From Thiopseudomonas sp. (GTDB taxonomy: Bacteria; Pseudomonadota; Gammaproteobacteria; Pseudomonadales; Pseudomonadaceae), in contig JALOAC010000019.1 in NCBI GenBank assembly GCA_023228985.1, positions 1 through 54,692 of the forward strand: a stretch of 54,692 nucleotides of DNA, in the 5' to 3' direction. The notes beneath the pieces are model-generated. The model saw only the letters and a list, made by a program, of their open reading frames with translations. It was not told the DNA's origin and ran no database searches. The position numbers and the translations under genes are program-made. Shown piece by piece: positions 42,545-51,510 of this stretch (its first letter is position 1; each line of letters opens with the position of its first letter).

Positions 42545-44416
42545 ATGCCAATAATTTTTGATGAAATTCCTGCTGAACGCCCTGAAACTCCGCTGCTGGA
42601 CAGTATTGATAGTCCGACGGATTTGCGTTATTTATCAGAAAAAGAGCTGAGAGTCTTAGCGGACGAGTTACGCCATTTTTTACTCTATAGCGTGGGGCAA
42701 ACGGGCGGGCACTTTGCCGCTGGTCTTGGCGTGATCGAACTGACGGTGGCCTTGCATTACGTTTTTGATACTCCAGATGATCGCTTGGTCTGGGATGTGG
42801 GGCATCAGGCTTACCCGCATAAAATTTTGACTGGACGCCGCGATCGTATGCTGACGATGCGCACCAAAGGCGGTTTAAGTGCCTTTCCTAAGCGCGATGA
42901 AAGCTCATATGATTGTTTTGGCGTAGGTCATTCCAGCACTTCTATCAGTGCAGCTTTGGGTATGGCGATTAGCAATAAACTGCTGGGTAATCCACGCAAA
43001 ACCGTAGCCATTATCGGTGATGGGGCGATGACAGCAGGGATGGCGTTTGAAGCGTTGAACCATGCACCAGAAACGGGAGCTGACATGCTGGTGATCCTCA
43101 ATGATAACGACATGTCGATTTCCAATAATGTGGGTGGCTTGTCGCAGCACTTAGCGAAAATACTTAGTAGTCGCACCTATACCAGCATGCGTGAAGGCAG
43201 TAAAAAAATTCTTTCTAAAGTGCCCGGTGCTTGGGAGTTGGCGCGTAAAACGGAAGAACACGCCAAAAATATGATCTCACCGAGTATCCTCTTTGAAGAG
43301 TTGGGCTGGAACTATATTGGTCCAGTGGATGGGCATGATTTACCGACCTTACTGACTACACTGCGTAATATGCGTGGACTTAAAGGTCCGCAATTCTTAC
43401 ATGTGATTACCAAAAAAGGTAAAGGTTTGGCGCCGGCGGAAATTTCCCCCATTGCCTATCACGCGATTAACCCTGCCAATGCTGTCAAGGCCACTAGCCC
43501 GCGCTATTCACATATTTTTGGCCGTTGGCTCTGTGATATGGCTGCTGCCGATGAGCGCTTGCTGGGTATTACCCCGGCAATGAAAGAGGGTTCAGACTTA
43601 ATCGCTTTTAGTGAGCAGTTCCCAGAACGTTATTTTGATGTGGCGATTGCTGAACAACACGCTGTAACCCTAGCTGCGGGTATGGCTTGTGAAGGTGGTA
43701 AGCCCGTAGTAGCCATTTACTCGACCTTTTTGCAGCGCGCCTATGATCAACTGATTCACGATGTAGCATTACAGAATTTGGATGTGCTATTTGCCATCGA
43801 CCGCGCCGGATTGGTTGGTGAGGACGGAGCGACGCATGCCGGCAGCTTTGATTTGTCGTACATGCGCTGTATTCCTAATATGCTGATCATGACGCCCAGC
43901 GACGAAAACGAGCTGCGCCTATTATTAAATACTGGCTATCACTACCAAGGCCCAGCCGCTGTGCGTTATCCGCGCGGCACCGGACCCAATGCGACCGTGC
44001 AGGACAGTCTTGAAGGTGTCGAGATTGGTAAAGCCGTATTGCGCCGCCAAGGTGAAGGAATCTGCATGCTGGTGTTTGGCAATCAATTGGCCAATGCGTT
44101 AGTCGTTGCTGAGGACCTCAATGCAAGCGTGGTCGATATGCGTTTTGTCAAACCGCTGGATGAAAGCATGATTACGCAAATGGCGCACAGCCATGAGCTG
44201 TTAGTGACCATCGAAGAAAACGCAATTCAAGGCGGGGCGGGTAGCGCGGTGGGTGAATACTTGCACAGTCAGCAGTTGCATATTCCGTTATTACAGCTAG
44301 GTTTGCCCGATAGCTATATTGATCATGGTGATCAAACTGAGATGTTGGCTGAATGCGGTTTAAGCGTGGCGGGCATTGCTGAGTCTATTGCGCAGCGTGT
44401 GGCTAATAATCCATAA
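42545..44416 (+). CDS. dxs: 1-deoxy-D-xylulose-5-phosphate synthase
   Basis: Dxs condenses pyruvate and glyceraldehyde 3-phosphate using thiamine diphosphate, the first step of the MEP pathway. The 623-residue protein has GDGAMTAGMAFEALNHA with the following NDNDMSISNNVGG for TPP and Mg, the entry WDVGHQAYPHKILTGRR, and the catalytic Glu370 in AIAEQHAVTLAAG. The transketolase C-terminal domain ends the protein. It provides the substrate line for ispG at 26766. It converges on galU with a hairpin between them. Confidence 0.98.
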   Translation: MPIIFDEIPAERPETPLLDSIDSPTDLRYLSEKELRVLADELRHFLLYSVGQTGGHFAAGLGVIELTVALHYVFDTPDDRLVWDVGHQAYPHKILTGRRDRMLTMRTKGGLSAFPKRDESSYDCFGVGHSSTSISAALGMAISNKLLGNPRKTVAIIGDGAMTAGMAFEALNHAPETGADMLVILNDNDMSISNNVGGLSQHLAKILSSRTYTSMREGSKKILSKVPGAWELARKTEEHAKNMISPSILFEELGWNYIGPVDGHDLPTLLTTLRNMRGLKGPQFLHVITKKGKGLAPAEISPIAYHAINPANAVKATSPRYSHIFGRWLCDMAAADERLLGITPAMKEGSDLIAFSEQFPERYFDVAIAEQHAVTLAAGMACEGGKPVVAIYSTFLQRAYDQLIHDVALQNLDVLFAIDRAGLVGEDGATHAGSFDLSYMRCIPNMLIMTPSDENELRLLLNTGYHYQGPAAVRYPRGTGPNATVQDSLEGVEIGKAVLRRQGEGICMLVFGNQLANALVVAEDLNASVVDMRFVKPLDESMITQMAHSHELLVTIEENAIQGGAGSAVGEYLHSQQLHIPLLQLGLPDSYIDHGDQTEMLAECGLSVAGIAESIAQRVANNP

Positions 44417-44445
44417 CTTTCTAACAGATTTGACCTGTTAGAAAG
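44417..44445. terminator. Bidirectional hairpin between dxs and galU
   Basis: CTTTCTAACAG (44417-44427) pairs perfectly with CTGTTAGAAAG (44435-44445) around ATTTGAC. It begins directly after the dxs stop and ends 14 bases before the galU stop. The flanking T and A runs are short, but its position between two gene ends supports termination of both. Confidence 0.75.
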
Positions 44446-44459
44446 CGTATTCAGTTATT

Positions 44460-45299
44460 TTAGAACGATAAGCCTTTCAGATACAGATTGTCATAGCAGA
44501 ACTGCGTCGCTGCCATAAAGCCTTCACCGCTGCCGCAATCGTAGCGAGTGCCTTTGAATTTATAGGCCAGCACGCAACCGCGCTGTGCTTGCTTCATCAA
44601 TGCGTCAGTGATTTGAATTTCACCGCCCTTGCCAGGCTCGGTTTCTTCGATAAGCTCGAAAATATCTGGCGTGAGAATATAGCGACCAATAATAGCTAAA
44701 TTAGAGGGTGCATCTTCAGGACTAGGCTTTTCCACCATAGAGTTAACGCGGTAGATATCATCACGAATCATCTCTCCGGAAATAACGCCGTATTTACTGA
44801 TTTCCTCTGGCGGAACTTCTTGAATCGCGACAATAGAGCAGCGGAACTGCTTGTATAGTTGCACCATCTGCTTTAACACACCGTCGTTATCAAGGTTAAT
44901 ACACAGGTCATCAGCCAGTACTACCGCAAAAGGTTCGTCACCAATTAGGCGCCGGCCAGTTAAAATAGCGTGTCCCAAGCCCTTCATTTCTATCTGACGG
45001 GTATAAGAGAACGTGCAGTTATCCATCAAGCGACGAATGCCTTGCAAGTACTGTTCTTTATCGGTGCCTTGAATTTGCGCTTCGATCTCATAGCTAATAT
45101 CGAAATGGTCTTCAATGGAGCGCTTATTGCGTCCAGTGACTATAGCCATGTCGGTAATGCCAGCATCCAGAGCTTCTTCCACACCGTATTGAATCAAGGG
45201 TTTGTTTACTATGGGTAGCATTTCTTTAGGCATGGCCTTGGTGGCCGGCAAAAAGCGTGTGCCATAACCAGCAGCAGGGAAGAGGCATTTTCTAATCAT
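44460..45299 (-). CDS. galU: UTP--glucose-1-phosphate uridylyltransferase
   Basis: GalU makes UDP-glucose for lipopolysaccharide core, exopolysaccharide and trehalose synthesis. The 279-residue protein begins IRKCLFPAAGYGTRFLPATK, the nucleotide-binding signature, and has PIVNKPLIQYGVEEALDAGI, VVLADDLCINLD and SMVEKPSPEDAPSNLAIIGR. The end FKGTRYDCGSGEGFMAAT is also typical. It stands alone on the minus strand between convergent dxs and the rnf operon, and is separated from rnfE by a probable terminator. Confidence 0.97.
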   Translation of the reverse strand: MIRKCLFPAAGYGTRFLPATKAMPKEMLPIVNKPLIQYGVEEALDAGITDMAIVTGRNKRSIEDHFDISYEIEAQIQGTDKEQYLQGIRRLMDNCTFSYTRQIEMKGLGHAILTGRRLIGDEPFAVVLADDLCINLDNDGVLKQMVQLYKQFRCSIVAIQEVPPEEISKYGVISGEMIRDDIYRVNSMVEKPSPEDAPSNLAIIGRYILTPDIFELIEETEPGKGGEIQITDALMKQAQRGCVLAYKFKGTRYDCGSGEGFMAATQFCYDNLYLKGLSF

Positions 45300-45370
45300 G
45301 TCAGTGTCCTAAGCGAAATTTTCCGGATTATAGCAGCAATTTTAGGTCGCAAGCGTGAGTGCACTTAGAG

Positions 45371-45400
45371 ACTGCCCAGCGTAACTGGTTTGTGGGCAGT
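45371..45400 (-). terminator. Probable terminator after rnfE
   Basis: ACTGCCC (45371-45377) and GGGCAGT (45394-45400) pair over a 16-base loop that can itself form CCAG/CTGG. It begins five bases after the rnfE stop. No long T run follows on the minus strand, so strength is uncertain. Confidence 0.5.
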
Positions 45401-45405
45401 GGCTT

Positions 45406-46101
45406 TTAGTCGGTCACCCGCACGCGGCGATCGGCCGCCGCAGGCATGTTAACGGGGGTGCGCGCGAGAATATAACTGTCGATTTGGTTTTTTAGCGCAA
45501 TCATTAGCCCTAAAACCAAAAAAGCACCGGGCGGCAGGACAGCCAGTAAAAAGCCTTCGTAGTTGGGAAATACCGTCCATTGCCAATTAGCCGCCATTGA
45601 GCCAAACAGCAGCTGCATATTGGTAAATAAAATCCCGGTACCCAGCAGCTCTCGCACCATGCCGATGATGACCAGCACTAAGGCAAAGCCTAAACCCATA
45701 ATAAAACCGTCATAGGTTGAACTCACGAATTTATTCTTAGCGGCAAACGCTTCAGCACGGCCCAAAATAACGCAGTTAGTGGTAATCAGCGGGATAAATA
45801 CGCCTAAAATTAAGTACAGCTGGTAGGTATAGGCCTGCATTAGCAGTTCAATGCAGGTGGTTAAAGCAGCAATAATCATCACAAAGGCAGGTAAACGAAT
45901 AGCTGGGGTGACCGCGTTACGAATCAATGAAACCGCCGCATTAGAGCAGGCTAGAACAAAAATAGTCGCCAGCCCAAGACCTAAGGCGTTAACGGTTGAG
46001 TTGCTGGTTCCCATCAAGGGGCACAGACCTAATAATTGCACCAAGCCCGGATTATTTTTCCATAAACCATTGATAGTGAGTTCTTTATAGCTGGTACTCA
46101 T
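45406..46101 (-). CDS. rnfE: Rnf electron transport complex subunit RnfE
   Basis: RnfE (RsxE) is one of two homologous membrane subunits that frame the ion path and iron site of the Rnf complex. The 231-residue protein has about six helices. The conserved NPGLVQLLGLCPLMGTSNST and VFIPLITTNCVILGRAEAFA carry the cysteines thought to hold an intramembrane iron-sulfur cluster, as in NqrD. The start overlaps rnfG by four bases. It ends the operon; nth and rnfH, often next in Pseudomonas relatives, are absent. Confidence 0.96.
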   Translation of the reverse strand: MSTSYKELTINGLWKNNPGLVQLLGLCPLMGTSNSTVNALGLGLATIFVLACSNAAVSLIRNAVTPAIRLPAFVMIIAALTTCIELLMQAYTYQLYLILGVFIPLITTNCVILGRAEAFAAKNKFVSSTYDGFIMGLGFALVLVIIGMVRELLGTGILFTNMQLLFGSMAANWQWTVFPNYEGFLLAVLPPGAFLVLGLMIALKNQIDSYILARTPVNMPAAADRRVRVTD

Positions 46102-46754
46102 TGATTGGCCTCCTGCGCACTTGCCGTTAACCTCTGAGCAAATAAGTTTGCTTGATTGGCATCGAAATACTGCAATGCGCGCTGCACAGCTTTAACCACA
46201 GCACGCGGCGTAATAGTGGCCCCAGCAAATTGGTCAAAATCGCCACGTTCTTTTTTAACGGTCCAGCGTTCAGCCCTAGGATTATCCAGGCTTTTGCCAG
46301 TAAAACTGGTTATCCAGTCGCTTTTGCTAAGCTCAATTTTATCGCCTAGCCCCGGTGTTTCTTTGTGCTGGAGTACCCGCACACCACTTAAACGTCCATC
46401 GGCCATAATACCTATAAGCAGCTCAATTGCGCCGTTGTAACCGTCCGGTGCTGTGGCTTGCAAGATAATAGCAGTCGGCTCTCCTGCCAGCGTAGCTATA
46501 TAAGCAGGGGTGGGCGCGCGGTTACCAAGCAGTGGGTCGTCTAGGGTGATTTGCATGTCAAGCAAAGAATTATCGTAGCTTTTGGTTGGCAAAATTTCAG
46601 CCAAAGCGGCCATTTTTGCTAAACGCTGTGCTTCACGAATGGGTTCTGCAGTGCCTTGCTGGATAACAGCGACTAAAGCTACGGTTAACGCGGCAAACAC
46701 GCCTAGAATGAGTGCGTTTTTACTAATTGAACGCTGCATATCCTGAATAGTCAT
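46098..46754 (-). CDS. rnfG: Rnf complex FMN-binding subunit RnfG
   Basis: RnfG is anchored by one N-terminal helix (KNALILGVFAALTVALVAVI) and carries covalently attached FMN in the periplasm. The 218-residue protein has the ApbE target motif as AGATIT, with Thr180 the likely modified residue; the first position is Ala where Ser is common. ApbE itself is not in the window. A GGAG site lies before the ATG, which shares one base with the rnfD stop. Confidence 0.94.
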   Translation of the reverse strand: MTIQDMQRSISKNALILGVFAALTVALVAVIQQGTAEPIREAQRLAKMAALAEILPTKSYDNSLLDMQITLDDPLLGNRAPTPAYIATLAGEPTAIILQATAPDGYNGAIELLIGIMADGRLSGVRVLQHKETPGLGDKIELSKSDWITSFTGKSLDNPRAERWTVKKERGDFDQFAGATITPRAVVKAVQRALQYFDANQANLFAQRLTASAQEANQ

Positions 46755-47788
46755 TAGTTGTCTCCAGGATTAAAGCCACGTTTTGCTTTGCGTTGACCAT
46801 AGGTACGTGGACGAGTGAAGTAATCAATTGTTGGAGCACAAAGATTCATGAGTAGTACAGAAAAAGCGATAGCATCGGGGTAGCCGCCCCAAGCACGAAT
46901 AATGTAGACCAGCACACCTACGCCTAGTCCAAAAATAAAACGCCCCTGATTACTGGTTGCGCTGCTGACGGGGTCGGTAATAATAAAAAAAGCACCCAGC
47001 ATGGTGGCGCCGCTAAATAAGTGAAAGAGCGGTGAACCGTTAGATGCTGAGCCTGAGCCGTTCCAGAAAATTAAACTCATCAGCGCTAAAGCCAGCAGCA
47101 TGGCGACCGGCGCATGCCAAGTAAATACACGCTTATACAGCAGATAAAGACCGCCGAGCAGAAAAGCTAAGTTAATCCACTCACTGCTACTGCTGGAAAT
47201 CCAGCCAGAATAAGGGTAGTCCTGCCACAGCTCATGCAAAGTAAGGCTGTGATTGTTTTTTAAGGTATCCAGTACGGTGGCATGGCTCCAAGCATCAAGC
47301 CAAGGTGTACCCAAGAACACATGAGCCAAAGCATCACTGCTGGCTACAGTCTGCGGTGCCGGCCAGCTGGTCATGGCGACTGGAAAAGAAACCAACACCA
47401 CGACATAACCCAGCATGGCTGGATTAAAGGGATTTTGGCCTAGACCACCAAAAAGATGTTTGCCAAAAATTACCGCGAAACCAATCGCTATCAACACCAG
47501 CCACCAGCTTGAAAAAGGTGGCAAAGCCAGCCCGAGCAAAACAGCCGTAACAATAACGCTGCCATCTTTGAGAGCATAACTAACAGGGCGTTTACGAAGG
47601 CTGACAATGAACGCTTCTATGCTCACAGCAAAAATGATGCACAGCGCTACATTAATAGCAGGACCTATGCCAAAAAAATAACTGGAGACTAAAAACGCTG
47701 GCAGGGTTGCCAAGATTACCCGCAGCATTAAGTTCTGGGTGCTGGACTTGTTTGTCGTATGGGGCGAGGACTTAGGTGACAAAAACAT
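46754..47788 (-). CDS. rnfD: Rnf complex membrane subunit RnfD
   Basis: RnfD is a membrane subunit with covalent FMN. The 344-residue protein has multiple helices, GGLGQNPFNPAMLGYVVVL, and a late SGATMLGAFFIITDPVSSAT segment. The position matching the flavinylated Thr of E. coli and Vibrio proteins is Thr171 in SHATVLDT, where the family usually has SGAT or SQAT. It follows rnfC after 27 bases, the only real gap in the operon, and shares one base with rnfG. Confidence 0.95.
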   Translation of the reverse strand: MFLSPKSSPHTTNKSSTQNLMLRVILATLPAFLVSSYFFGIGPAINVALCIIFAVSIEAFIVSLRKRPVSYALKDGSVIVTAVLLGLALPPFSSWWLVLIAIGFAVIFGKHLFGGLGQNPFNPAMLGYVVVLVSFPVAMTSWPAPQTVASSDALAHVFLGTPWLDAWSHATVLDTLKNNHSLTLHELWQDYPYSGWISSSSSEWINLAFLLGGLYLLYKRVFTWHAPVAMLLALALMSLIFWNGSGSASNGSPLFHLFSGATMLGAFFIITDPVSSATSNQGRFIFGLGVGVLVYIIRAWGGYPDAIAFSVLLMNLCAPTIDYFTRPRTYGQRKAKRGFNPGDN

Positions 47789-47815
47789 AATGGCTCCAAT
47801 AAGCTGTTACGGCGA

Positions 47816-49924
47816 CTAGCCTGGGTTATTTGGGCTAGAGACCTGTGCCAAGTTTTTCTCGGCTTCACTGAACGCCAGCTGTAACTGAGTTAATTCATCA
47901 GCGCTTGCACCGGCTTTTTCTGCCTTTTTTAAGGCTGCACGGCGCATGGCCAGTTCAATTTTGGCTTTTTTCATAGCATCGCTAATAGGAGCTGCAGCGG
48001 TTTTTTGTTCAGTGGACGTGCTCTCTGTGCTAGATGCTTTAGTATGGGTCTGATTCAGTTGCTCGAGTTGCTGCTCCGCCTGCTGCAGCGCTTGGCGCAA
48101 ACTGTTTAGACTGGCTTCATCCGTCTCGGCTTTTTCTGCTTTTTTCACGGCAGCGCGGCGCATAGCGAGTTGGATTTTAGCCTTTTTAAGTGCCTCATCG
48201 GGTGCGGCAGCTGGGCTGCTGGTTGCCGAGTTCTGTGCTAATTGTGCTTCTGCGGCCGCTAATGCGTCCTGTGCTTGTTTGGCAGCGGCTTTAAGGCTGG
48301 CAATCTGCGTCTGCAGTGCTTCGGTATCATGCACGGCGAGTTGCTTCTCAGCCTTACGCAAGGCAACCTGCGCCATACTGGCGGCAATTTTTAAACGTTT
48401 CAGCTCATCATCGCTAATGCTGCCCGTGCTTTGCGCTTGCTGAGATTCTTGTTTGGCTGCTTGTTCTTGTGCGGCCTTGACTCGAGCTAAACGCTCATTA
48501 CGTGCTTGGCGTTCAGCTGCCTTTTGTTCTTCTTCAAGACGTAGACGCTCTTGGCGTAGCTCGTAACGTTGTTTGGCATGCTCTGCTTTAGCCAGTTTTT
48601 GCTCGTGCTGACGAATATCCGCTTTGGCAGCACGATAGTATTGCACCAGTGGAATTTTGGATGAGCACACATAGGCGCAGGCACCACACTCAATACAGTC
48701 AGGCAGGTTATAGGCTTTGAGCTGTTCGTGCTGCTCACCCATAGCAAAAAACAGTAGCTGTTGCGGTAACAAATTACTAGGACAAACCTGTTCACATTCA
48801 CCACAGCGAATACAAGGCAGAGCAGGCTCAGGGCTGGGAAATTCTTGTGCAGTGCTGGCAATCAAGCAGTTGGTGGTTTTAATGATTGGCGCAGCAGGAT
48901 TGCCTAGGCTAAAGCCCATCATGGGACCGCCCACAATCACTTGGCTAAGTTGCTGTTTATCAAGCCCAGCAAAGTCCAGCAGCTCCTGTATGGGCGTGCC
49001 TAGCAAGCACTCAACATTCATTGGCTGCTTAAGCGCGGCTCCAGTGAGGGTAGTCACTCTTGATATCAGTGGACGCCCAAGAGCTACAGCATTATAAATT
49101 GCTTCAGCGGTACCGACGTTTTGGCAGATAATCCCAAGATCGATAGGCAGGCTGCCGGATGGAACTTCCTGACCAGTAAGAATTTTAATTAGTTGTCGCT
49201 CACCGCCAGATGGGTACAGCGTGGGAATGCTAACAACGTGGTATGCGCGCTTGGCTAAAGCTGTTTGCATAGCCGCTAAGGCTTCGGGCTTGTTGTCTTC
49301 AATGGCTATAAGCACATTTTTCGGACGAGTAAGTTGCACTAAAATATCCACGCCAGCAAGAATCTTATCAGCGCGCTCGCGCATCAGTAGATCATCTGCA
49401 GTGATGTAGGGTTCACACTCAGTGCCGTTGATAATCAGGCTATCAATGCCAGACATGATTTTACCGCTAAGCTTAATAGCGGTAGGGAAACCAGCGCCAC
49501 CCAATCCGGCGATGCCTGATTGCTGAATAATATGGAAAATTTCTGCGCTAGTCAGAGTGCTGGGATTAATTTCTGGTGTGGGTTCTTGCCACAGGTCTAA
49601 ACCATCGGTATGGATTTCTATAGCAAGGTAGGGCTCGCCTGATTGGTGCGGGTAAGGCGCGGGGCCAATGGCGGTCACAGTGCCCGAGCTGGGTGCATGC
49701 ACTGACGCGCTAATAGCGGTCATGTTTTGCGCAATAAGCTGACCTTTGTACACATAATTACCAATCTCGACGCAAGGCTCTGCGGGTTGTCCCGCGTGTT
49801 GCAACACAGGAACTATCAAGCGTTTGGGTAATGGCGGGTATTGGATGTTACCTTGATTGGATTGGCTTTTGTTTTCCGGTGGGTGAATGCCACCATGAAA
49901 GCTGTCTAGGGGCCAGAGGGTCAT
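47816..49924 (-). CDS. rnfC: Rnf complex NADH-binding subunit RnfC with repetitive C-terminal tail
   Basis: RnfC is the peripheral subunit that exchanges electrons with NAD(H) through FMN and two [4Fe-4S] clusters. The 702 residues contain the glycine-rich site GIAGLGGAGFPTAIKL (about 137-152). Cluster ligands are Cys371/374/377/381 and Cys410/413/416/420. The tail from about 433 is an Ala/Glu/Lys/Gln-rich coiled coil with three related units starting at 507, 578 and 649, the last two sharing KKAKIxLAMRRAAxKKAEKA. Such tails vary in length among gammaproteobacteria. It overlaps rnfB by four bases. Confidence 0.96.
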   Translation of the reverse strand: MTLWPLDSFHGGIHPPENKSQSNQGNIQYPPLPKRLIVPVLQHAGQPAEPCVEIGNYVYKGQLIAQNMTAISASVHAPSSGTVTAIGPAPYPHQSGEPYLAIEIHTDGLDLWQEPTPEINPSTLTSAEIFHIIQQSGIAGLGGAGFPTAIKLSGKIMSGIDSLIINGTECEPYITADDLLMRERADKILAGVDILVQLTRPKNVLIAIEDNKPEALAAMQTALAKRAYHVVSIPTLYPSGGERQLIKILTGQEVPSGSLPIDLGIICQNVGTAEAIYNAVALGRPLISRVTTLTGAALKQPMNVECLLGTPIQELLDFAGLDKQQLSQVIVGGPMMGFSLGNPAAPIIKTTNCLIASTAQEFPSPEPALPCIRCGECEQVCPSNLLPQQLLFFAMGEQHEQLKAYNLPDCIECGACAYVCSSKIPLVQYYRAAKADIRQHEQKLAKAEHAKQRYELRQERLRLEEEQKAAERQARNERLARVKAAQEQAAKQESQQAQSTGSISDDELKRLKIAASMAQVALRKAEKQLAVHDTEALQTQIASLKAAAKQAQDALAAAEAQLAQNSATSSPAAAPDEALKKAKIQLAMRRAAVKKAEKAETDEASLNSLRQALQQAEQQLEQLNQTHTKASSTESTSTEQKTAAAPISDAMKKAKIELAMRRAALKKAEKAGASADELTQLQLAFSEAEKNLAQVSSPNNPG

Positions 49925-50496
49925 TCTAGGGCCTCCTTATCGCTGGCAATAATCTGGTATTGGCGTGTTGGCTGTTGCCATTTCCACGAACGTAGATCAG
50001 TTTCTATGGGGCGCATTTCAATACAGTCAACGGGGCAGGGTTCTACGCAAAGATCGCAGCCGGTACATTCGCTACTGATGACCGTATGCATTTGTCGTGA
50101 AGAGCCGAGGATGGCATCGACTGGACAGGCTTGGATGCATTTGGTGCAGCCAATGCATTCTTCTTCACGAATATAGGCAACTACGGGTATTTTTTCGCCT
50201 TCAACGGCATCAAGAGGCTCGGGCTCTATATCAAGCAAGTCCGCTAAGGCTTGAATGGTTGCTTCGCCACCGGGTGGACACTTGTTAATTTTATCCCCAG
50301 CAGCAATGGCCTCAGCATAAGGGCGGCAGCCGGGATAGCCACATTGCCCACATTGGGTTTGCGGCAAAATAGCGTTGATTTGCTCAACAATAGGATTGCC
50401 TTCCACGCGAAAGCGTACAGCGGCAAAACCAAGCAGCGCACCAAAGATAATACTGAGAATAGTAAGTGCTGCAACAGCGATGAGAACCAGTGTCAT
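49921..50496 (-). CDS. rnfB: Rnf complex ferredoxin-type subunit RnfB
   Basis: RnfB takes electrons from ferredoxin and passes them to the membrane part. The 191-residue protein has one N-terminal membrane helix and the four-cysteine cluster Cys49/52/57/73 (QCGQCGYPGCRPYAEAI, then KCPPGG). Two ferredoxin-like sites follow, CIGCTKCIQACPVDAI and CTGCDLCVEPCPVDCIEM. Its ends overlap rnfA and rnfC by four bases each. Confidence 0.97.
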   Translation of the reverse strand: MTLVLIAVAALTILSIIFGALLGFAAVRFRVEGNPIVEQINAILPQTQCGQCGYPGCRPYAEAIAAGDKINKCPPGGEATIQALADLLDIEPEPLDAVEGEKIPVVAYIREEECIGCTKCIQACPVDAILGSSRQMHTVISSECTGCDLCVEPCPVDCIEMRPIETDLRSWKWQQPTRQYQIIASDKEALE

Positions 50497-51077
50497 AGCT
50501 TAACCAGTCCGGCAAAGCCCATAAAGGCCAGTGACATTAAACCAGCAGTAATTAGGCCGATAGCCGCGCCTTGAAAAGGTTTAGGTACATCAGCAATGGC
50601 AATACGTTCGCGCATAGCGGCAAAAAGCACCAGTACTAAAGAAAAGCCAATACCAGCAGCAAAACCGTTAATGCTGGAGGCAACAAAGCCGTATTCAGTG
50701 CGGTTAGCATTCAAAATAGCCACACCTAGCACAATGCAGTTGGTGGTGATCAAAGGCAGGAAAATACCTAGCACACGGTACAGCAGAGGACTGGTTTTGT
50801 TGACGACCATTTCGGTGAACTGTACGACCACAGCAATTACTACAATAAAGCTGATGGTGCGCAGAAATTCAATATCCAGTGGTTTTAACACATATTGCTG
50901 CAGCAAATAGCTACAGATCGCTGCCAGAGTCAGAACAAAGGTGGTGGCTAGGGACAGGCCGATTGCAGTTTCAACTTTTTTGGATACGCCCATAAAGGGA
51001 CATAAACCCAAAAATTGCACCAAAACAAAGTTGTTTACAAGGATGGCGCTGACAGCAATTAAAAAAAGTTCGCTCAT
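50493..51077 (-). CDS. rnfA: Rnf electron transport complex subunit RnfA
   Basis: RnfA is the partner of RnfE in the membrane core. The 194-residue protein has six helices, with NFVLVQFLGLCPFMGVSKKV and IFLPLITTNCIVLGVAILNA carrying the conserved cysteines and the inverted-topology signature of RnfA/RnfE. It is the first gene of the minus-strand operon rnfABCDGE. No soxR-type regulator was seen nearby, so whether this unit also serves as Rsx in SoxR reduction is open. Confidence 0.97.
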   Translation of the reverse strand: MSELFLIAVSAILVNNFVLVQFLGLCPFMGVSKKVETAIGLSLATTFVLTLAAICSYLLQQYVLKPLDIEFLRTISFIVVIAVVVQFTEMVVNKTSPLLYRVLGIFLPLITTNCIVLGVAILNANRTEYGFVASSINGFAAGIGFSLVLVLFAAMRERIAIADVPKPFQGAAIGLITAGLMSLAFMGFAGLVKL

Positions 51078-51510
51078 AAGAAAAGTTGGATCTGCAAGCC
51101 AGTACTTAAAAAATTAGGGTGCAAAATGAAATCGCATGAATAGGTCAACTAGTTATTTCGTCTAGCTATTATCCTGCAGCTTGTCGGTCGGCACAAGAGT
51201 TGTAAAGTTTTTATATAGTACCGAAAGCTTCTATCTATATGAAAAAAAAGAAATTTATAGATTTTTGTCTAGGCGGAAAATCGATAAAAGCGACGCTTTG
51301 CCGCATCCTTAAGTATTAAATTAGAGCCAATTGTAACAAAGTACGACCAAGGTAGGTTGGTTAGTTAGCTTAGTAATCTTTAGATTGCATTTCATGCCTC
51401 ATATCGGTGATTTGGTTACCTTAGGTATCACCAGTGTGTAGCAATGACACGTCAGTAACACAAATCGGCCTGTTTTGAAGGTGGGCCTAATGAAAAAAAG
51501 GAAGCATGCA
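51078..51510. other. Gene-free divergent control region between rnfA and yjcH
   Basis: This 433-base region is AT-rich and has no convincing gene. It separates the divergent rnf and yjcH-actP units. It contains a weak rnf promoter candidate (51168-51196). Two dyads face actP: GGTGAT/ATCACC (51406-51432, with an inner ACC-TTA-GGT) and TGAC-AC-GTCA (51445-51454). No clear sigma54 or sigma70 promoter for yjcH could be fixed. Confidence 0.5.
51168..51196 (-). promoter_or_regulatory. Weak candidate promoter of the rnf operon
   Basis: On the minus strand TTGTGC (51196-51191), a 17-base spacer and GATAAT (51173-51168) resemble a sigma70 promoter, with a good -10 and a poor -35. It would start RNA about 85 bases before rnfA. 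No other better match was seen on this strand. Confidence 0.3.

Noticed and set aside
46900..47020. SGATMLGA in RnfD as the FMN attachment site
   Set aside because: Alignment from memory with E. coli RsxD places the flavinylated threonine earlier, at Thr171 in SHATVLDT; the later SGAT segment is a conserved membrane motif.
47843..48406. RnfC tail repeats as a CRISPR-like or minisatellite array
   Set aside because: The units are long, diverged and in frame within a coding sequence, with unequal spacing; this is protein repeat structure.
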